Below, piece by piece: positions 1-7,756 of a DNA stretch of 64,000 nt. The stretch's first letter is position 1, and every line of letters starts with the position of its first letter. The DNA lies in the NCBI GenBank assembly GCA_044226195.1, contig JBGAHO010000020.1, forward strand, positions 1 through 64,000, in the 5' to 3' direction. A program made the translations under genes and the position numbers. Origin of the DNA: RPQJ01 sp044226195 (GTDB lineage: Bacteria > Pseudomonadota > Gammaproteobacteria > Steroidobacterales > Steroidobacteraceae). The notes under the pieces were generated by a model. It saw only the letters and a list, made by a program, of their open reading frames with translations. It was not told the DNA's origin and did no database searches.

Positions 1-277
1 CCAGCCGGCCCGCAGTGCACGGCGCGCGCAGGTCGACGTGCAGGGTCTCGACGCGTGCCCGGGCGGGTTCCGTGGGGTCGAACGCGGGAGGCCGCTGCAG
101 GCGGCTGCCGCGCGGCGCCGAGCGCCCGTAGAGCGTGGTGTCGCCGATCAGCACCAGCCGATAGTCGCGCAGGCGACGGCGGAGGAGGGCGCGGCAGAGA
201 TCGGGGCCGATGCCCGCCGGTTCGCCGGTCGTGACGGCGATGGTCGGCAGGACGGCGCGGCGGCGCGGGCTGCTCAC
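1..277 (-). CDS. pdxA: 4-hydroxythreonine-4-phosphate dehydrogenase, N-terminal part (cut by window edge)
   Basis: PdxA oxidises 4-phosphohydroxy-L-threonine in the DXP-dependent route to pyridoxal 5'-phosphate. Only about the first 92 residues lie in the window. After an Arg-rich start, the translation reads TIAVTTGEPAGIGPDLCRA and then LVLIGDTTLYG, which is the characteristic PdxA N-terminus. The likely start is GTG at 277-275. It overlaps the surA stop (ATGTGA), so the two genes are probably translationally coupled. The order lptD-surA-pdxA is the classic gammaproteobacterial arrangement, in which ksgA usually follows. The start is inferred from the overlap and from the position of the conserved motif. 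The C-terminal half, with the metal-binding histidines, is outside the window. Confidence 0.9.
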   Translation of the reverse strand, partial: MSSPRRRAVLPTIAVTTGEPAGIGPDLCRALLRRRLRDYRLVLIGDTTLYGRSAPRGSRLQRPPAFDPTEPARARVETLHVDLRAPCTAGRL

Positions 278-1584
278 ATCCTGTAGTCGACGAAGGCCTC
301 GTCGCGCAGGCGGCGCAGCCAGATTTCCGTCTCTTCGTCCGCGCGGGCCTCGCGCATCTGCATCACGCACTTGTTGCGCGTGACGTCGTCGGAGGCGTCG
401 TAGGTACGGCGGCCGAGCAGCTGCACGAGGTGCCAGCCGAACTTGGACTTGAACGGCTGGCTGAGCTCGTTGTCCGCGAGCTTGTCGAGTTGCTGCTCGA
501 ACTCGGGCACGAAGGTGCCCGGACCCTGCCAGCCGAGGTCGCCGCCGTTCGCGGCCGAACCGGTGTCCTCGGACGTGACCGACGCGATTGCCTCGAAGCT
601 CTCGCCGTTCAGCACGCGCTCGCGGATCTTGAGCAGCTTCTGGCGCACGGTCTCGTCGTCCTCGACCTCGTTGGTGGTCATGAGGATGTGGCGCGCGTGC
701 ACCTGCGACACCAGCGCGCTCTGCGAGGCGCCGCGCACCTCGAGCAGCTTGAAGATGTGCAGGCCGCTCGGCGTGCGAATCGGTTCGGTCACATCGCCCG
801 CTTTCATGTTCGGCACGGCGTCGGCGACGAACGACGGCAGCTGCGCGGCCTTGCGCCAGCCGAGTGCGCCGCCGTCGAGGGCGGTGCCCGAGTCGGAGTA
901 GGAGATGGCGAGCTGGGCGAAATCCTCCCCCTTCTGCGCGCGCTCGTAGACGCCCTGCGCGCGCGCCGTCCGCTCGGCCACCTGCTGCTCGGTCGCGTTG
1001 CTCGGGATCGCGACGAGGATGTGCGACAGGTTGTATTCGTTGTCGGCACCCGGCGAGGCCTTGCGCTTGGCGACGCACTGGTCGACCTCGCGCGGCGACA
1101 CGTACACGCGCGAGATCACGTCGCGCTGGCGCAGCATCTGCAGCGTCATCTCGCGCCGCACCTCGTCGCGGTAGTTGCGGTAGTCGATGCCCTGCTGCTC
1201 GAGCGCGGCCGGCAGGTCGCTGAACTTGATCTTGTTGCGCGACGCGACCTCGGTCAGCGCCTGGTTGACCATCTCGTCCGAGACCTTGATGCCGAGGCGG
1301 TCGGCGCGCTGCATCTGCACTTCCTGCAGCACCAGGCGCTCGAGCACCTGCTGGCGCAGGATGTTGCGCGGCGGCACCTGCTGGCCGGCCTGCTCGATGC
1401 GCTGGGAGATGACCGCCATCTGGTTCTCGACGTCGCTGCGCAGCACGATGCCGTCGTTCACCACGGCCGCGACCCCGTCCAGCAGGACCCCGGTCGAGCT
1501 CAGCTGCTTGGACTGCGGCCACGCGACGGCGGCCACGCCGAGCAGGGCGACGAAGGCCAGAAAACGCTTGAGAATCAGGGACAT
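274..1584 (-). CDS. surA: Periplasmic chaperone/peptidyl-prolyl isomerase SurA
   Basis: SurA escorts unfolded outer-membrane proteins, including LptD, through the periplasm to the BAM complex. The 436-residue product (E. coli about 428) has a hydrophobic signal peptide at residues 1-24, a SurA N-terminal chaperone region, and two parvulin (PpiC) domains: one near residues 175-275 (LSHILVAI to HIFKLLEV) and one near 285-385 (ARHILMTT to WHLVQLLG). The frame stays open 27 codons further upstream into lptD. I chose ATG 1584 because the signal peptide begins there and it lies one base after the lptD stop. It is in an operon with lptD upstream and pdxA downstream (overlapping). Confidence 0.95.
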   Translation of the reverse strand: MSLILKRFLAFVALLGVAAVAWPQSKQLSSTGVLLDGVAAVVNDGIVLRSDVENQMAVISQRIEQAGQQVPPRNILRQQVLERLVLQEVQMQRADRLGIKVSDEMVNQALTEVASRNKIKFSDLPAALEQQGIDYRNYRDEVRREMTLQMLRQRDVISRVYVSPREVDQCVAKRKASPGADNEYNLSHILVAIPSNATEQQVAERTARAQGVYERAQKGEDFAQLAISYSDSGTALDGGALGWRKAAQLPSFVADAVPNMKAGDVTEPIRTPSGLHIFKLLEVRGASQSALVSQVHARHILMTTNEVEDDETVRQKLLKIRERVLNGESFEAIASVTSEDTGSAANGGDLGWQGPGTFVPEFEQQLDKLADNELSQPFKSKFGWHLVQLLGRRTYDASDDVTRNKCVMQMREARADEETEIWLRRLRDEAFVDYRM

Positions 1585-1585
1585 T

Positions 1586-3862
1586 TCAGGACCGGGGGTC
1601 GGACGGGAGCGGCGAGTATCCACGAATCGCGTCGCGCAGGAAAGCGTCGTTGTCCACTCCGACACTGGACAGGCCCTTGAGTTCCAGCTGCAGGCCCACC
1701 GAGGTATCGGTGGCGCCCGTGCGGCTGCTCACGAACTTGCGGCCGACCAGGCGCACCGCCCAGCAGCAGGACGAGTACTCGAGGCCGAGGAACTGGTCGA
1801 GGGACTTGTCCTCGCGGACCGAGTACACCCAGCGCGCGAACGCGCGCCATTCGTGCGTGATCGGCCAGGCCGTCGACACGTCGAACTGCTCGAGCAGGTC
1901 GTGCCGGAAGCGGTAGCCGACGTTGACCACCCGGTCGGACTCGGGCTTGTACTGGACGAACACCTCGGACTTCTCGGTGAGCGTCTGGTCCGGGTTCCAC
2001 TGGTAGCCGAAGTGCACGTTCCAGTTCTTGAAGGCGGACAGATCGAGTTCCGCGACCACGTCGGAGGTCGATCGGTCGCGCACCGGTTCGTCCGGCAGGC
2101 GCACGCGCGGCTGCTCGAAATAGAAAGCCTGGCCCAGCGTGGCGCTCAGGTACTGTCGCCCGCGACCCGCGTCGAGCAGTCGCGTGGTGACACCGACGCT
2201 CACCTGGTTCGCATCGCCGAGACGGTCGCTGCCCACGTAGCGGTTGGTGCGGAACAGCTGCACGAGGTTCAGGTCCGGCACGCCCGTGTCGAACACGGGC
2301 AGGTCGTCCTGGTTGCGGTAGGGCACGTAGAGGTACAGCAGGCGGGGTTCGAGCGTCTGCACTTTCTGGCCACGCGCGCCGGCCTGCCGCTCGAGGACGA
2401 AGCCGCTGTCGATGCTCGCGATCGGCGCGGCGCGGCTCGGCGTGTCGTCGCCGTTCGTCGTGTCGCTGAGCGCGTATTGCAGGTAGTCGAAGCCTGCCCC
2501 GGCGGCGAGGAACGCACCGTTGCGGTCCACGCGCCACTCGACCGACGGATTCGCCTCCACACGCACGCCCTGGGGACCGAGGTCGCGGGTGAAGTTGGTG
2601 ACGTCGCCGAGGAAACTCGCCGACAACCCGCCCGGCAGGTCGCGCCAGCGGCCGAGCGCGGTGAGCTGCGGCAGGATGGAGTAGGGCCGCTCCTCGTCGA
2701 CCAGCGCGCGGTCGATCACCTGGTAGTCCTGCGCCCGCGCGCGCAGCATCCAGTGGTCGGTGTCGTGGCGCAGCTCGGTCAGGCGGTTGAGGAAAGTGAC
2801 GCTCGTGCCCTCGAAGCCGACGCCGAAGTCCTCGAAGTAGTCGGTGTCGCTGGCATTGGCCGCATCGATGATGAAGCGCGTCTGCGAGTCGAAGCGCGTG
2901 ACGTGGCGCAGGTCGACGTAGCTGCGCGATTCGCCGGTCTGGTCGTCGTGGAACAGGTACTCGGCCTCGAGCACGCCGCGGCTGCGCTCGGTGAGGTAGC
3001 GGAACTCGGGGTCGAGGCGGAACCCGCGGTCGGAATACCAGCGCGTGGTGAAGGTCGCGTCGTAATTGGGCGCGATGTTCCAGTACCACGGCAACGCGAC
3101 CAGCGTGCCGCTCTTGCTGCTCGAGCCGATGGTCGGGAACAGCAGGCCCGTCTTGCGCTGGTCGCCCACGGGGAAGGAGATCCACGGGGTGTAGAAGATC
3201 GGCACGCCCTTGAAGTCGAGCCGCACGTTGTGGCCCGTGCCCATGCGCGCCTTCTGGTCGATCTCGATTTCGCCGGCCTTGAGCTGCCAGTCCTCGTTGC
3301 CGGGCGGGCAGGCGGTGTAGCGCACGCCGGTCAGGTCGATCGTGCCGTCCTGGTGCAGTTCGGCGTCCTTCGCTGCGCCGCGCACGGCATGGTCCAGCAG
3401 CTCGAACTGCGCGCCCTGGAACTCGCCGCCGGCGTCGCTCTTGAAGTTGCCGCCACGGCCCTTCACGTGCAGCTGCGGGTCGAGGTACTCGACCTGGCCC
3501 TTGAGCTCCACGCTGCGCTGCGTGGCGTCGATCTCGGCCTGCTCGGCCGTCAGCAGCCGCTGCCCGAAGCGGATGGCCACGTTGCCCTGCAGGTCGGCAT
3601 TGCCGTCGCGCCCGAGCGTGCCCGTGTCGCTGCGCACTTCGATCCGCGGATCGTCCGGGTCGGCCTGCTGCAGTTCGGCGATTCGGGGGTCCGGGGGCTG
3701 CGCGATCCGGCAGGCCTGCTCGGTGGATCGGGGCGCGGTCGGTGTCGCGGCGGCGGGTTCGTCGGTCGCCAGGGCGGCCTGGGAGGTCAGCAGGCCCGCC
3801 ACGAGGGAGGGAAGCACGCGCCAGCGCGGCCGGTCGGACCCCAGTTTCGGCTTCCCAGTCAT
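1586..3862 (-). CDS. lptD: LPS-assembly outer-membrane protein LptD
   Basis: LptD is the beta-barrel of the LptDE translocon, which inserts lipopolysaccharide into the outer leaflet. The product is 758 residues (E. coli 784). It has a signal peptide cut near SQAALA, an N-terminal LptA/OstA-like jellyroll (roughly residues 60-200), then a long barrel rich in alternating aromatic residues. The four disulfide cysteines of the family are all visible: one just after the signal peptide (EQAC), one at YTACPPG, and an adjacent Cys-Cys pair near the C-terminus (YSSCCW). ATG 3862 is the only start that leaves a proper signal peptide. It has no Shine-Dalgarno and sits 7 nt after a TATAAT, so the mRNA may be leaderless. 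surA follows after one base. Confidence 0.95.
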   Translation of the reverse strand: MTGKPKLGSDRPRWRVLPSLVAGLLTSQAALATDEPAAATPTAPRSTEQACRIAQPPDPRIAELQQADPDDPRIEVRSDTGTLGRDGNADLQGNVAIRFGQRLLTAEQAEIDATQRSVELKGQVEYLDPQLHVKGRGGNFKSDAGGEFQGAQFELLDHAVRGAAKDAELHQDGTIDLTGVRYTACPPGNEDWQLKAGEIEIDQKARMGTGHNVRLDFKGVPIFYTPWISFPVGDQRKTGLLFPTIGSSSKSGTLVALPWYWNIAPNYDATFTTRWYSDRGFRLDPEFRYLTERSRGVLEAEYLFHDDQTGESRSYVDLRHVTRFDSQTRFIIDAANASDTDYFEDFGVGFEGTSVTFLNRLTELRHDTDHWMLRARAQDYQVIDRALVDEERPYSILPQLTALGRWRDLPGGLSASFLGDVTNFTRDLGPQGVRVEANPSVEWRVDRNGAFLAAGAGFDYLQYALSDTTNGDDTPSRAAPIASIDSGFVLERQAGARGQKVQTLEPRLLYLYVPYRNQDDLPVFDTGVPDLNLVQLFRTNRYVGSDRLGDANQVSVGVTTRLLDAGRGRQYLSATLGQAFYFEQPRVRLPDEPVRDRSTSDVVAELDLSAFKNWNVHFGYQWNPDQTLTEKSEVFVQYKPESDRVVNVGYRFRHDLLEQFDVSTAWPITHEWRAFARWVYSVREDKSLDQFLGLEYSSCCWAVRLVGRKFVSSRTGATDTSVGLQLELKGLSSVGVDNDAFLRDAIRGYSPLPSDPRS

Positions 3863-3866
3863 CGCT

Positions 3867-3880
3867 GCAATTATAATTGC
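3867..3880. promoter_or_regulatory. Palindromic divergent -10 region, lptD / amgK
   Basis: GCAATTATAATTGC is a perfect 14-bp palindrome in a very GC-rich context, so TATAAT reads on both strands (plus 3872-3877, minus 3875-3870). On the minus strand the hexamer ends 7 nt before the lptD ATG, which predicts transcription starting at or next to the start codon. On the plus strand it predicts a leader of about 30 nt before the amgK start. No good -35 is visible on either side. The promoter role is inferred from the sequence alone. Confidence 0.6.
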
Positions 3881-3915
3881 GCCCCACTGCTCGTATCCGA
3901 CTTTCCGGGGCTCCC

Positions 3916-4956
3916 TTGAACGACCAGCGCACGGCCGCCGCCGACCCAAGACTCGACCTGCTGCATCGGTGGCTGCGGGAGGGGCTCGGGCTGGCCGGAT
4001 ACGGACTCGCCCCCGCGTCCGCGGATGCCAGTTTCCGCCGGTATTTCCGCGTCACGTTGCCGGATGGCGCGACGCGCGTCGTGATGGACGCGCCGCCGGA
4101 GAAGGAGAACGTCGATCCGTACGTGCGGATCGCGGCCATGTTCGCCGAGATCGGCGTGCATGCGCCGCGGGTGCTCGAGCGCGACGCGGGGCAGGGCTTC
4201 CTGCTGCTCACGGACCTCGGTACCCGCATGTACCTGCCCGAGCTCGCGCGGGACGGCCAGGCCGACACGCTCTACGGCGATGCGTTCGACGCGCTGGTGC
4301 GCATCCAGGCCCGGGGCGATGCCCACTCGCGGGCACTGCCGCCGTATGACGAAAAGCTGCTGCGCTTCGAGATGAGCCTGTTCCCGGACTGGCTGCTCGC
4401 GCGCCACCTCGGCCTCACGCCGTCCGCGCAGGAGTCGCAGGTGCTCGCGCGCGCGATGGACGCGCTGGTCGCGGTGTGCCTCGGCGCGCCGCAGGTGTTC
4501 GTGCACCGCGACTACCACTCGCGCAACCTGATGGTCTGCCCGGGCGACAATCCCGGCATCCTCGACTTCCAGGACGCCGTGCGCGGGCCGATCACGTACG
4601 ACCTCGTCTCGCTGCTGCGCGATGCGTACATCGCCTGGCCGCCCGAGCGCGTCACGGCCTGGGTGCTCGACTACCGTCGCCGCGCGGTCGCTGCGGGCCT
4701 CGATGCCGGCCGGGATGACGCGCAGTTCCTGCGCTGGTTCGACCTCGTCGGCCTGCAGCGCCAGCTGAAAGTCGCGGGCATCTTCGCGCGGCTCTGGCAC
4801 CGCGACGGCAAGGCCGGTTATCTCGCGGACATCCCGCTCACGCTGCGCTATGCGATCGGCGCCTGCGGTCGCCACGACGATTTCGCGGCGCTCGGCGAGT
4901 TCATCGAGCGTCGCGTGCTGCCGGACGTGGTTGCGAAGCTGGAGGGCGGTGCATGA
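3916..4956 (+). CDS. amgK: N-acetylmuramate/N-acetylglucosamine anomeric kinase AmgK
   Basis: AmgK phosphorylates MurNAc (and GlcNAc) at C1 in the MurU cell-wall recycling shunt, which bypasses MurA and gives fosfomycin tolerance. The protein has the aminoglycoside-phosphotransferase fold: an ATP lobe with SFRRYFRV, the catalytic loop VFVHRDYHSRNLMV and the metal-binding segment GILDFQDAVRGP. The likely start is TTG 3916 (346 residues; Pseudomonas AmgK is about 340). An ATG at 3877 in the same frame lies inside the divergent -10 element and is less credible. The stop overlaps the murU ATG (ATGA), so the pair is coupled. The pairing with murU makes the assignment firm. The start is less certain. 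Confidence 0.88.
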   Translation: MNDQRTAAADPRLDLLHRWLREGLGLAGYGLAPASADASFRRYFRVTLPDGATRVVMDAPPEKENVDPYVRIAAMFAEIGVHAPRVLERDAGQGFLLLTDLGTRMYLPELARDGQADTLYGDAFDALVRIQARGDAHSRALPPYDEKLLRFEMSLFPDWLLARHLGLTPSAQESQVLARAMDALVAVCLGAPQVFVHRDYHSRNLMVCPGDNPGILDFQDAVRGPITYDLVSLLRDAYIAWPPERVTAWVLDYRRRAVAAGLDAGRDDAQFLRWFDLVGLQRQLKVAGIFARLWHRDGKAGYLADIPLTLRYAIGACGRHDDFAALGEFIERRVLPDVVAKLEGGA

Positions 4957-5645
4957 GGGACCCGACACGGATGCGCGCGATGGTGCTCGCCGCCGGCCGC
5001 GGCGAGCGCATGCGCCCCCTGACGCTCGAACGGCCGAAGCCGCTGCTCGTCGTGGGCGGCCACGCGTTGATCGAGCATCACCTGTATGCGCTCGCGCGCG
5101 GCGGCTTCGGCAAGGTCGTCATCAACCTGTCCTGGCTGGGCGACCAGATCTGCCGTGCCCTCGGCGATGGGGCGCGCTTCGGCATCGACATCCGGTACAG
5201 CGACGAAGGTCCGGTGCCGCTCGAAACCGGCGGCGGCATCCATCGTGCGCTCCCCCTGCTCGGTGCCGGGCCGTTCCTGGTGGTCAACGGCGACATCTGG
5301 ACGACGTACCCCTACGCGCAGCTGCGGGGACGACTGAAGCCGGGCGACCTGGCGCACCTGGTGCTGGTGCCGAATCCGCCGCACAACGGCCGGGGCGATT
5401 TCGTGCTGCGCGAAGGTCGCATGGTCGAGGGCGAGGACGGCGAGCGCCATACGTTCTCGGGCATCGGCGTGTACCGGCCGTCGCTGTTCGACGGCTGCCA
5501 GGACGGCGTCTTCAAGCTCGCGCCGCTGCTGCGCGCCGCAGCCCGCGCGGGGCGCGTCAGCGCCGAACTGTTCACCGGCGACTGGCTCGACATCGGCACG
5601 CCGGAGCGCCTCGCCGAACTCGATCGCCGCCTCTGCGGCGGTTAG
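4953..5645 (+). CDS. murU: N-acetylmuramate-1-phosphate uridylyltransferase MurU
   Basis: MurU converts MurNAc-1-phosphate to UDP-MurNAc, the step after AmgK in peptidoglycan recycling. The 230-residue product has the nucleotidyltransferase signature MVLAAGRGERMRPLT followed by RPKPLL at the N-terminus, and LETGGGI and VVNGDIW in the middle, as in sugar-nucleotide pyrophosphorylases. ATG 4953 overlaps the amgK stop. An internal ATG at 4971 (RAMVLAAG) would also give a complete domain. A copy of the short repeat begins five bases after the stop codon. Confidence 0.92.
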   Translation: MRDPTRMRAMVLAAGRGERMRPLTLERPKPLLVVGGHALIEHHLYALARGGFGKVVINLSWLGDQICRALGDGARFGIDIRYSDEGPVPLETGGGIHRALPLLGAGPFLVVNGDIWTTYPYAQLRGRLKPGDLAHLVLVPNPPHNGRGDFVLREGRMVEGEDGERHTFSGIGVYRPSLFDGCQDGVFKLAPLLRAAARAGRVSAELFTGDWLDIGTPERLAELDRRLCGG

Positions 5646-5650
5646 GCAAA

Positions 5651-5670
5651 TAGGGGACATTCCTCTTTTC
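5651..5670 (+). repeat. Short interspersed repeat, copy A (after murU)
   Basis: TAGGGGACATTCCTCTTTTC lies 5 nt after the murU stop, in the same orientation as the gene. The core can fold into a 5-6 bp hairpin (AGGGGA/TCCTCT with one G-U pair, loop CAT) followed by four Ts, so it resembles a miniature intrinsic terminator. The identical 17-mer GGGGACATTCCTCTTTT recurs at 54942-54958 and, inverted, at 56185-56201. The remaining ~130 bases up to lipA hold no gene I can recognise. Confidence 0.8.
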
Positions 5671-5768
5671 TCGGCGAGCCCCCTCCGGCCGCCCCTTCCT
5701 ACCTCCGTAAGTTCCTGAGCTGCCTCGTGAATCAGCACCCGACCTAAGCGCGAATCCCCCGCAGGACG

Positions 5769-5774
5769 TACAAT
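5769..5774 (+). promoter_or_regulatory. Possible -10 element of lipA
   Basis: TACAAT lies 26 nt upstream of the lipA ATG and is the best -10 match in the murU-lipA gap. No convincing -35 is seen 16-18 nt upstream. No clear Shine-Dalgarno precedes the lipA ATG. Confidence 0.3.
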
Positions 5775-5800
5775 TCGCGCCCGCCACCCCGAACCGAGCC

Positions 5801-6844
5801 ATGAGCGAATTCAAGGGCATTCCCGTCGTGACGACCCCGCCCGCCGACGCGTCGGCCCCGCGCCGCAGCGGCGAGAAGTACGTGACGCCGCAGGGCTTCA
5901 CGGCAATCCGCGACGGCATCAAGGCAACCGCGGCGAATCCTGTGCCGGTCGGTCGCAAGCCGGCGTGGCTGCGCGCCCCGATGCCGGCCGGTCGCGGCTT
6001 CGAGTCGGTCAGGTCCACGGTGCGCGAGCACCGCCTCGCCACGGTCTGCGAGGAAGCCAAGTGCCCGAACATCGGCGAGTGCTGGAATGCCGGCACGGCC
6101 ACGCTGATGCTGATGGGCGAGGTATGCACTCGCGCGTGCCGCTTCTGCGCCGTCGACACCGGCAATCCGCGCGGCTGGCTCGACGCGGAGGAGCCGGCGA
6201 ATGCCGCGCGCACCGTGCAGCTGATGCGCCTGCGTTACGTGGTGCTCACCTCGGTCAATCGCGACGACCTGCCCGACGGCGGCGCGGGCCACTTCGCCGC
6301 ATGCGTGCGCGAGATCAAGCAACTCAATCCGGCGACCGCGGTGGAAGCGCTGACACCGGACTTCCAGGGCGTCCTGCGCGACGTCGAAACGGTGGTCGAC
6401 AGCGGCCTCGACGTGTTCGCCCAGAACGTGGAGACCGTGCGCCGCCTGACCCACCCGGTGCGTGATGCGCGCGCCTCGTACGAGCAGACGCTGTCCGTGC
6501 TCGCGCATGCCAAGCGACATCGCCCGGACGTGCGGGTGAAGACCAGCCTCATGCTGGGCCTCGGCGAGACCGACGACGAGATCCGCGCCACCCTGGCCGA
6601 CCTGCGCGCGGCGGGGGTCGACATCCTCACTCTCGGGCAATACCTGCGCCCGACGGTCAATCACCTTGCCGTCGAGCGTTTCGTGCGCCCGGAGGAATTC
6701 GAGGCGTACCGGGAGCACGCGCTCTCGCTCGGCTTCCTCGAGTGCGTGGCCGGGCCGCTGGTGCGCTCCAGCTATCGCGCGGAGCAGGCGCTCGCGCGCA
6801 ACAACGCGGGACTCGGCGAAGGCGGACTCGCCGTCCGCGGCTGA
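5801..6844 (+). CDS. lipA: Lipoyl synthase (radical SAM)
   Basis: LipA inserts two sulfurs into octanoyl groups on E2 subunits and GcvH, using SAM and an auxiliary [4Fe-4S] cluster that is consumed. Both cluster motifs are visible: the auxiliary CEEAKCPNIGEC (Cys 83, 88, 94) and the radical-SAM CTRACRFC (Cys 109, 113, 116). The C-terminal RSSY motif that ligates the auxiliary cluster is also present. At 347 residues it is somewhat longer than E. coli LipA (321) because of a Pro/Ala-rich N-terminus. lipB follows 7 nt downstream, so the two steps of lipoate assembly are likely co-transcribed. Confidence 0.96.
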   Translation: MSEFKGIPVVTTPPADASAPRRSGEKYVTPQGFTAIRDGIKATAANPVPVGRKPAWLRAPMPAGRGFESVRSTVREHRLATVCEEAKCPNIGECWNAGTATLMLMGEVCTRACRFCAVDTGNPRGWLDAEEPANAARTVQLMRLRYVVLTSVNRDDLPDGGAGHFAACVREIKQLNPATAVEALTPDFQGVLRDVETVVDSGLDVFAQNVETVRRLTHPVRDARASYEQTLSVLAHAKRHRPDVRVKTSLMLGLGETDDEIRATLADLRAAGVDILTLGQYLRPTVNHLAVERFVRPEEFEAYREHALSLGFLECVAGPLVRSSYRAEQALARNNAGLGEGGLAVRG

Positions 6845-6851
6845 GCCGGCC

Positions 6852-7526
6852 GTGGCGATCCCGGACGAGCCGTCGGTCGTCGGCCTGCGCTGGCTCGGCC
6901 GCGTCGACTACGAGCCGACGTGGCGCGACATGCAGCGGCGCACGGACATGGCCGATGCCGATACCCTCGACGAGATCTGGTTCCTCGAACACCCGCCCGT
7001 GTTCACGATGGGCATGAACGCGAAACGCGAGCACCTGCTCGCGCCCGGCGACATCCCGGTGGTGAACATCGATCGCGGCGGCGAGGTCACCTACCACGGC
7101 CCGGGCCAGCTCGTCGTGTATCCGCTGCTGCGCCTCGATCGTCACGGACTCGGCGTGCGTGCGCTGGTCGAAGGGATCGAGCGCGCGGTGATTGCCACGG
7201 TCGCGCCGTGGGGCGTGGTCGCGCGCGGGGATCGCAAGGCGCCGGGTGTGTATGTCGGCGAACGCAAGCTCGCGAGCATCGGCCTGCGCATCCGCAAGGG
7301 CCGCTCGTACCACGGCCTCGCGCTCAACGTCGCCATGGACCTTGAGCCGTTCCGGCGCATCAATCCCTGCGGCTATGCCGGACTCGAGATGACGCAGCTG
7401 GCGGACCACGGCGGTCCATCCGACCTGCGCGCGGTGGCCGGGGCGCTCGCGCCCGCACTGCTCGACGCGCTCGGCTTCGCTCAGAGCGCGACCAGCACCT
7501 GGCTGCAGGACGTGAGTTCGCGGTAG
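6852..7526 (+). CDS. lipB: Octanoyl-[acyl carrier protein] transferase LipB
   Basis: LipB moves octanoate from ACP to the lipoyl domains that LipA then thiolates. The catalytic pair is visible: Lys139 in ERKLASIGLRI and Cys173 in INPCGYAGLEM, with the conserved RGGEVTYHGPGQLVVYP stretch earlier. GTG 6852 gives 224 residues, close to the family's usual length. The frame is open upstream, but that part overlaps lipA and is not conserved. The last 46 bases overlap the 3' end of ybeD on the other strand, an unusually large convergent overlap. Confidence 0.94.
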   Translation: MAIPDEPSVVGLRWLGRVDYEPTWRDMQRRTDMADADTLDEIWFLEHPPVFTMGMNAKREHLLAPGDIPVVNIDRGGEVTYHGPGQLVVYPLLRLDRHGLGVRALVEGIERAVIATVAPWGVVARGDRKAPGVYVGERKLASIGLRIRKGRSYHGLALNVAMDLEPFRRINPCGYAGLEMTQLADHGGPSDLRAVAGALAPALLDALGFAQSATSTWLQDVSSR

Positions 7527-7756
7527 ACGGCGTCGAGCTGCGCCTTGCTCTCGGCGCGCACCGTGCAGGTGAACGACAGGAAGCGGCCGTTGCTGCTGAC
7601 GCGCTCCTCGATTTTGGCCGGGTCGAGGTTGCCGAAGTGCCGCGTGACGATGCCGAGCGCGAGGCTGCGGAACTCGTCGCTCGCCCGCCCCATGATCTTG
7701 ATGGGGAAGTCGCAGGGGAACTCGAACAGCGTGTCCTCGCGCGGCGCGTCGGTCAT
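7481..7756 (-). CDS. ybeD: YbeD/DUF493 family protein
   Basis: This is a small 91-residue ferredoxin-like protein of the YbeD (DUF493, UPF0250) family. The family sits between dac/dat and lipB in many gammaproteobacteria, and its biochemical role is not settled. Visible family features are FEFPCDFPIKIMG near the N-terminus, the VTRHFG segment, and FLSFTCTVRAESKAQLDAVYREL towards the end. ATG 7756 overlaps the dat stop (ATGA), so it is the last gene of the mre-mrd operon. The C-terminal 15 codons are antisense to the end of lipB. Confidence 0.88.
   Translation of the reverse strand: MTDAPREDTLFEFPCDFPIKIMGRASDEFRSLALGIVTRHFGNLDPAKIEERVSSNGRFLSFTCTVRAESKAQLDAVYRELTSCSQVLVAL

Noticed and set aside
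274..1665. Longer SurA starting at 1665
   Set aside because: The extra 27 residues lie over lptD and would bury the signal peptide. ATG 1584 gives the normal N-terminus.
1187..3919. Very long open frames antisense to lptD and surA, up to about 900 codons
   Set aside because: Their translations are Arg/Ala/His-rich with no domain. They mirror the third-position GC bias of lptD and surA, which have clear family motifs on the other strand.
5671..5745. Relic of a RAYT transposase gene beside repeat copy A
   Set aside because: The minus-strand translation here (IHEAAQELTEVGRGG) is short and I cannot match it to a transposase. It could equally be chance.
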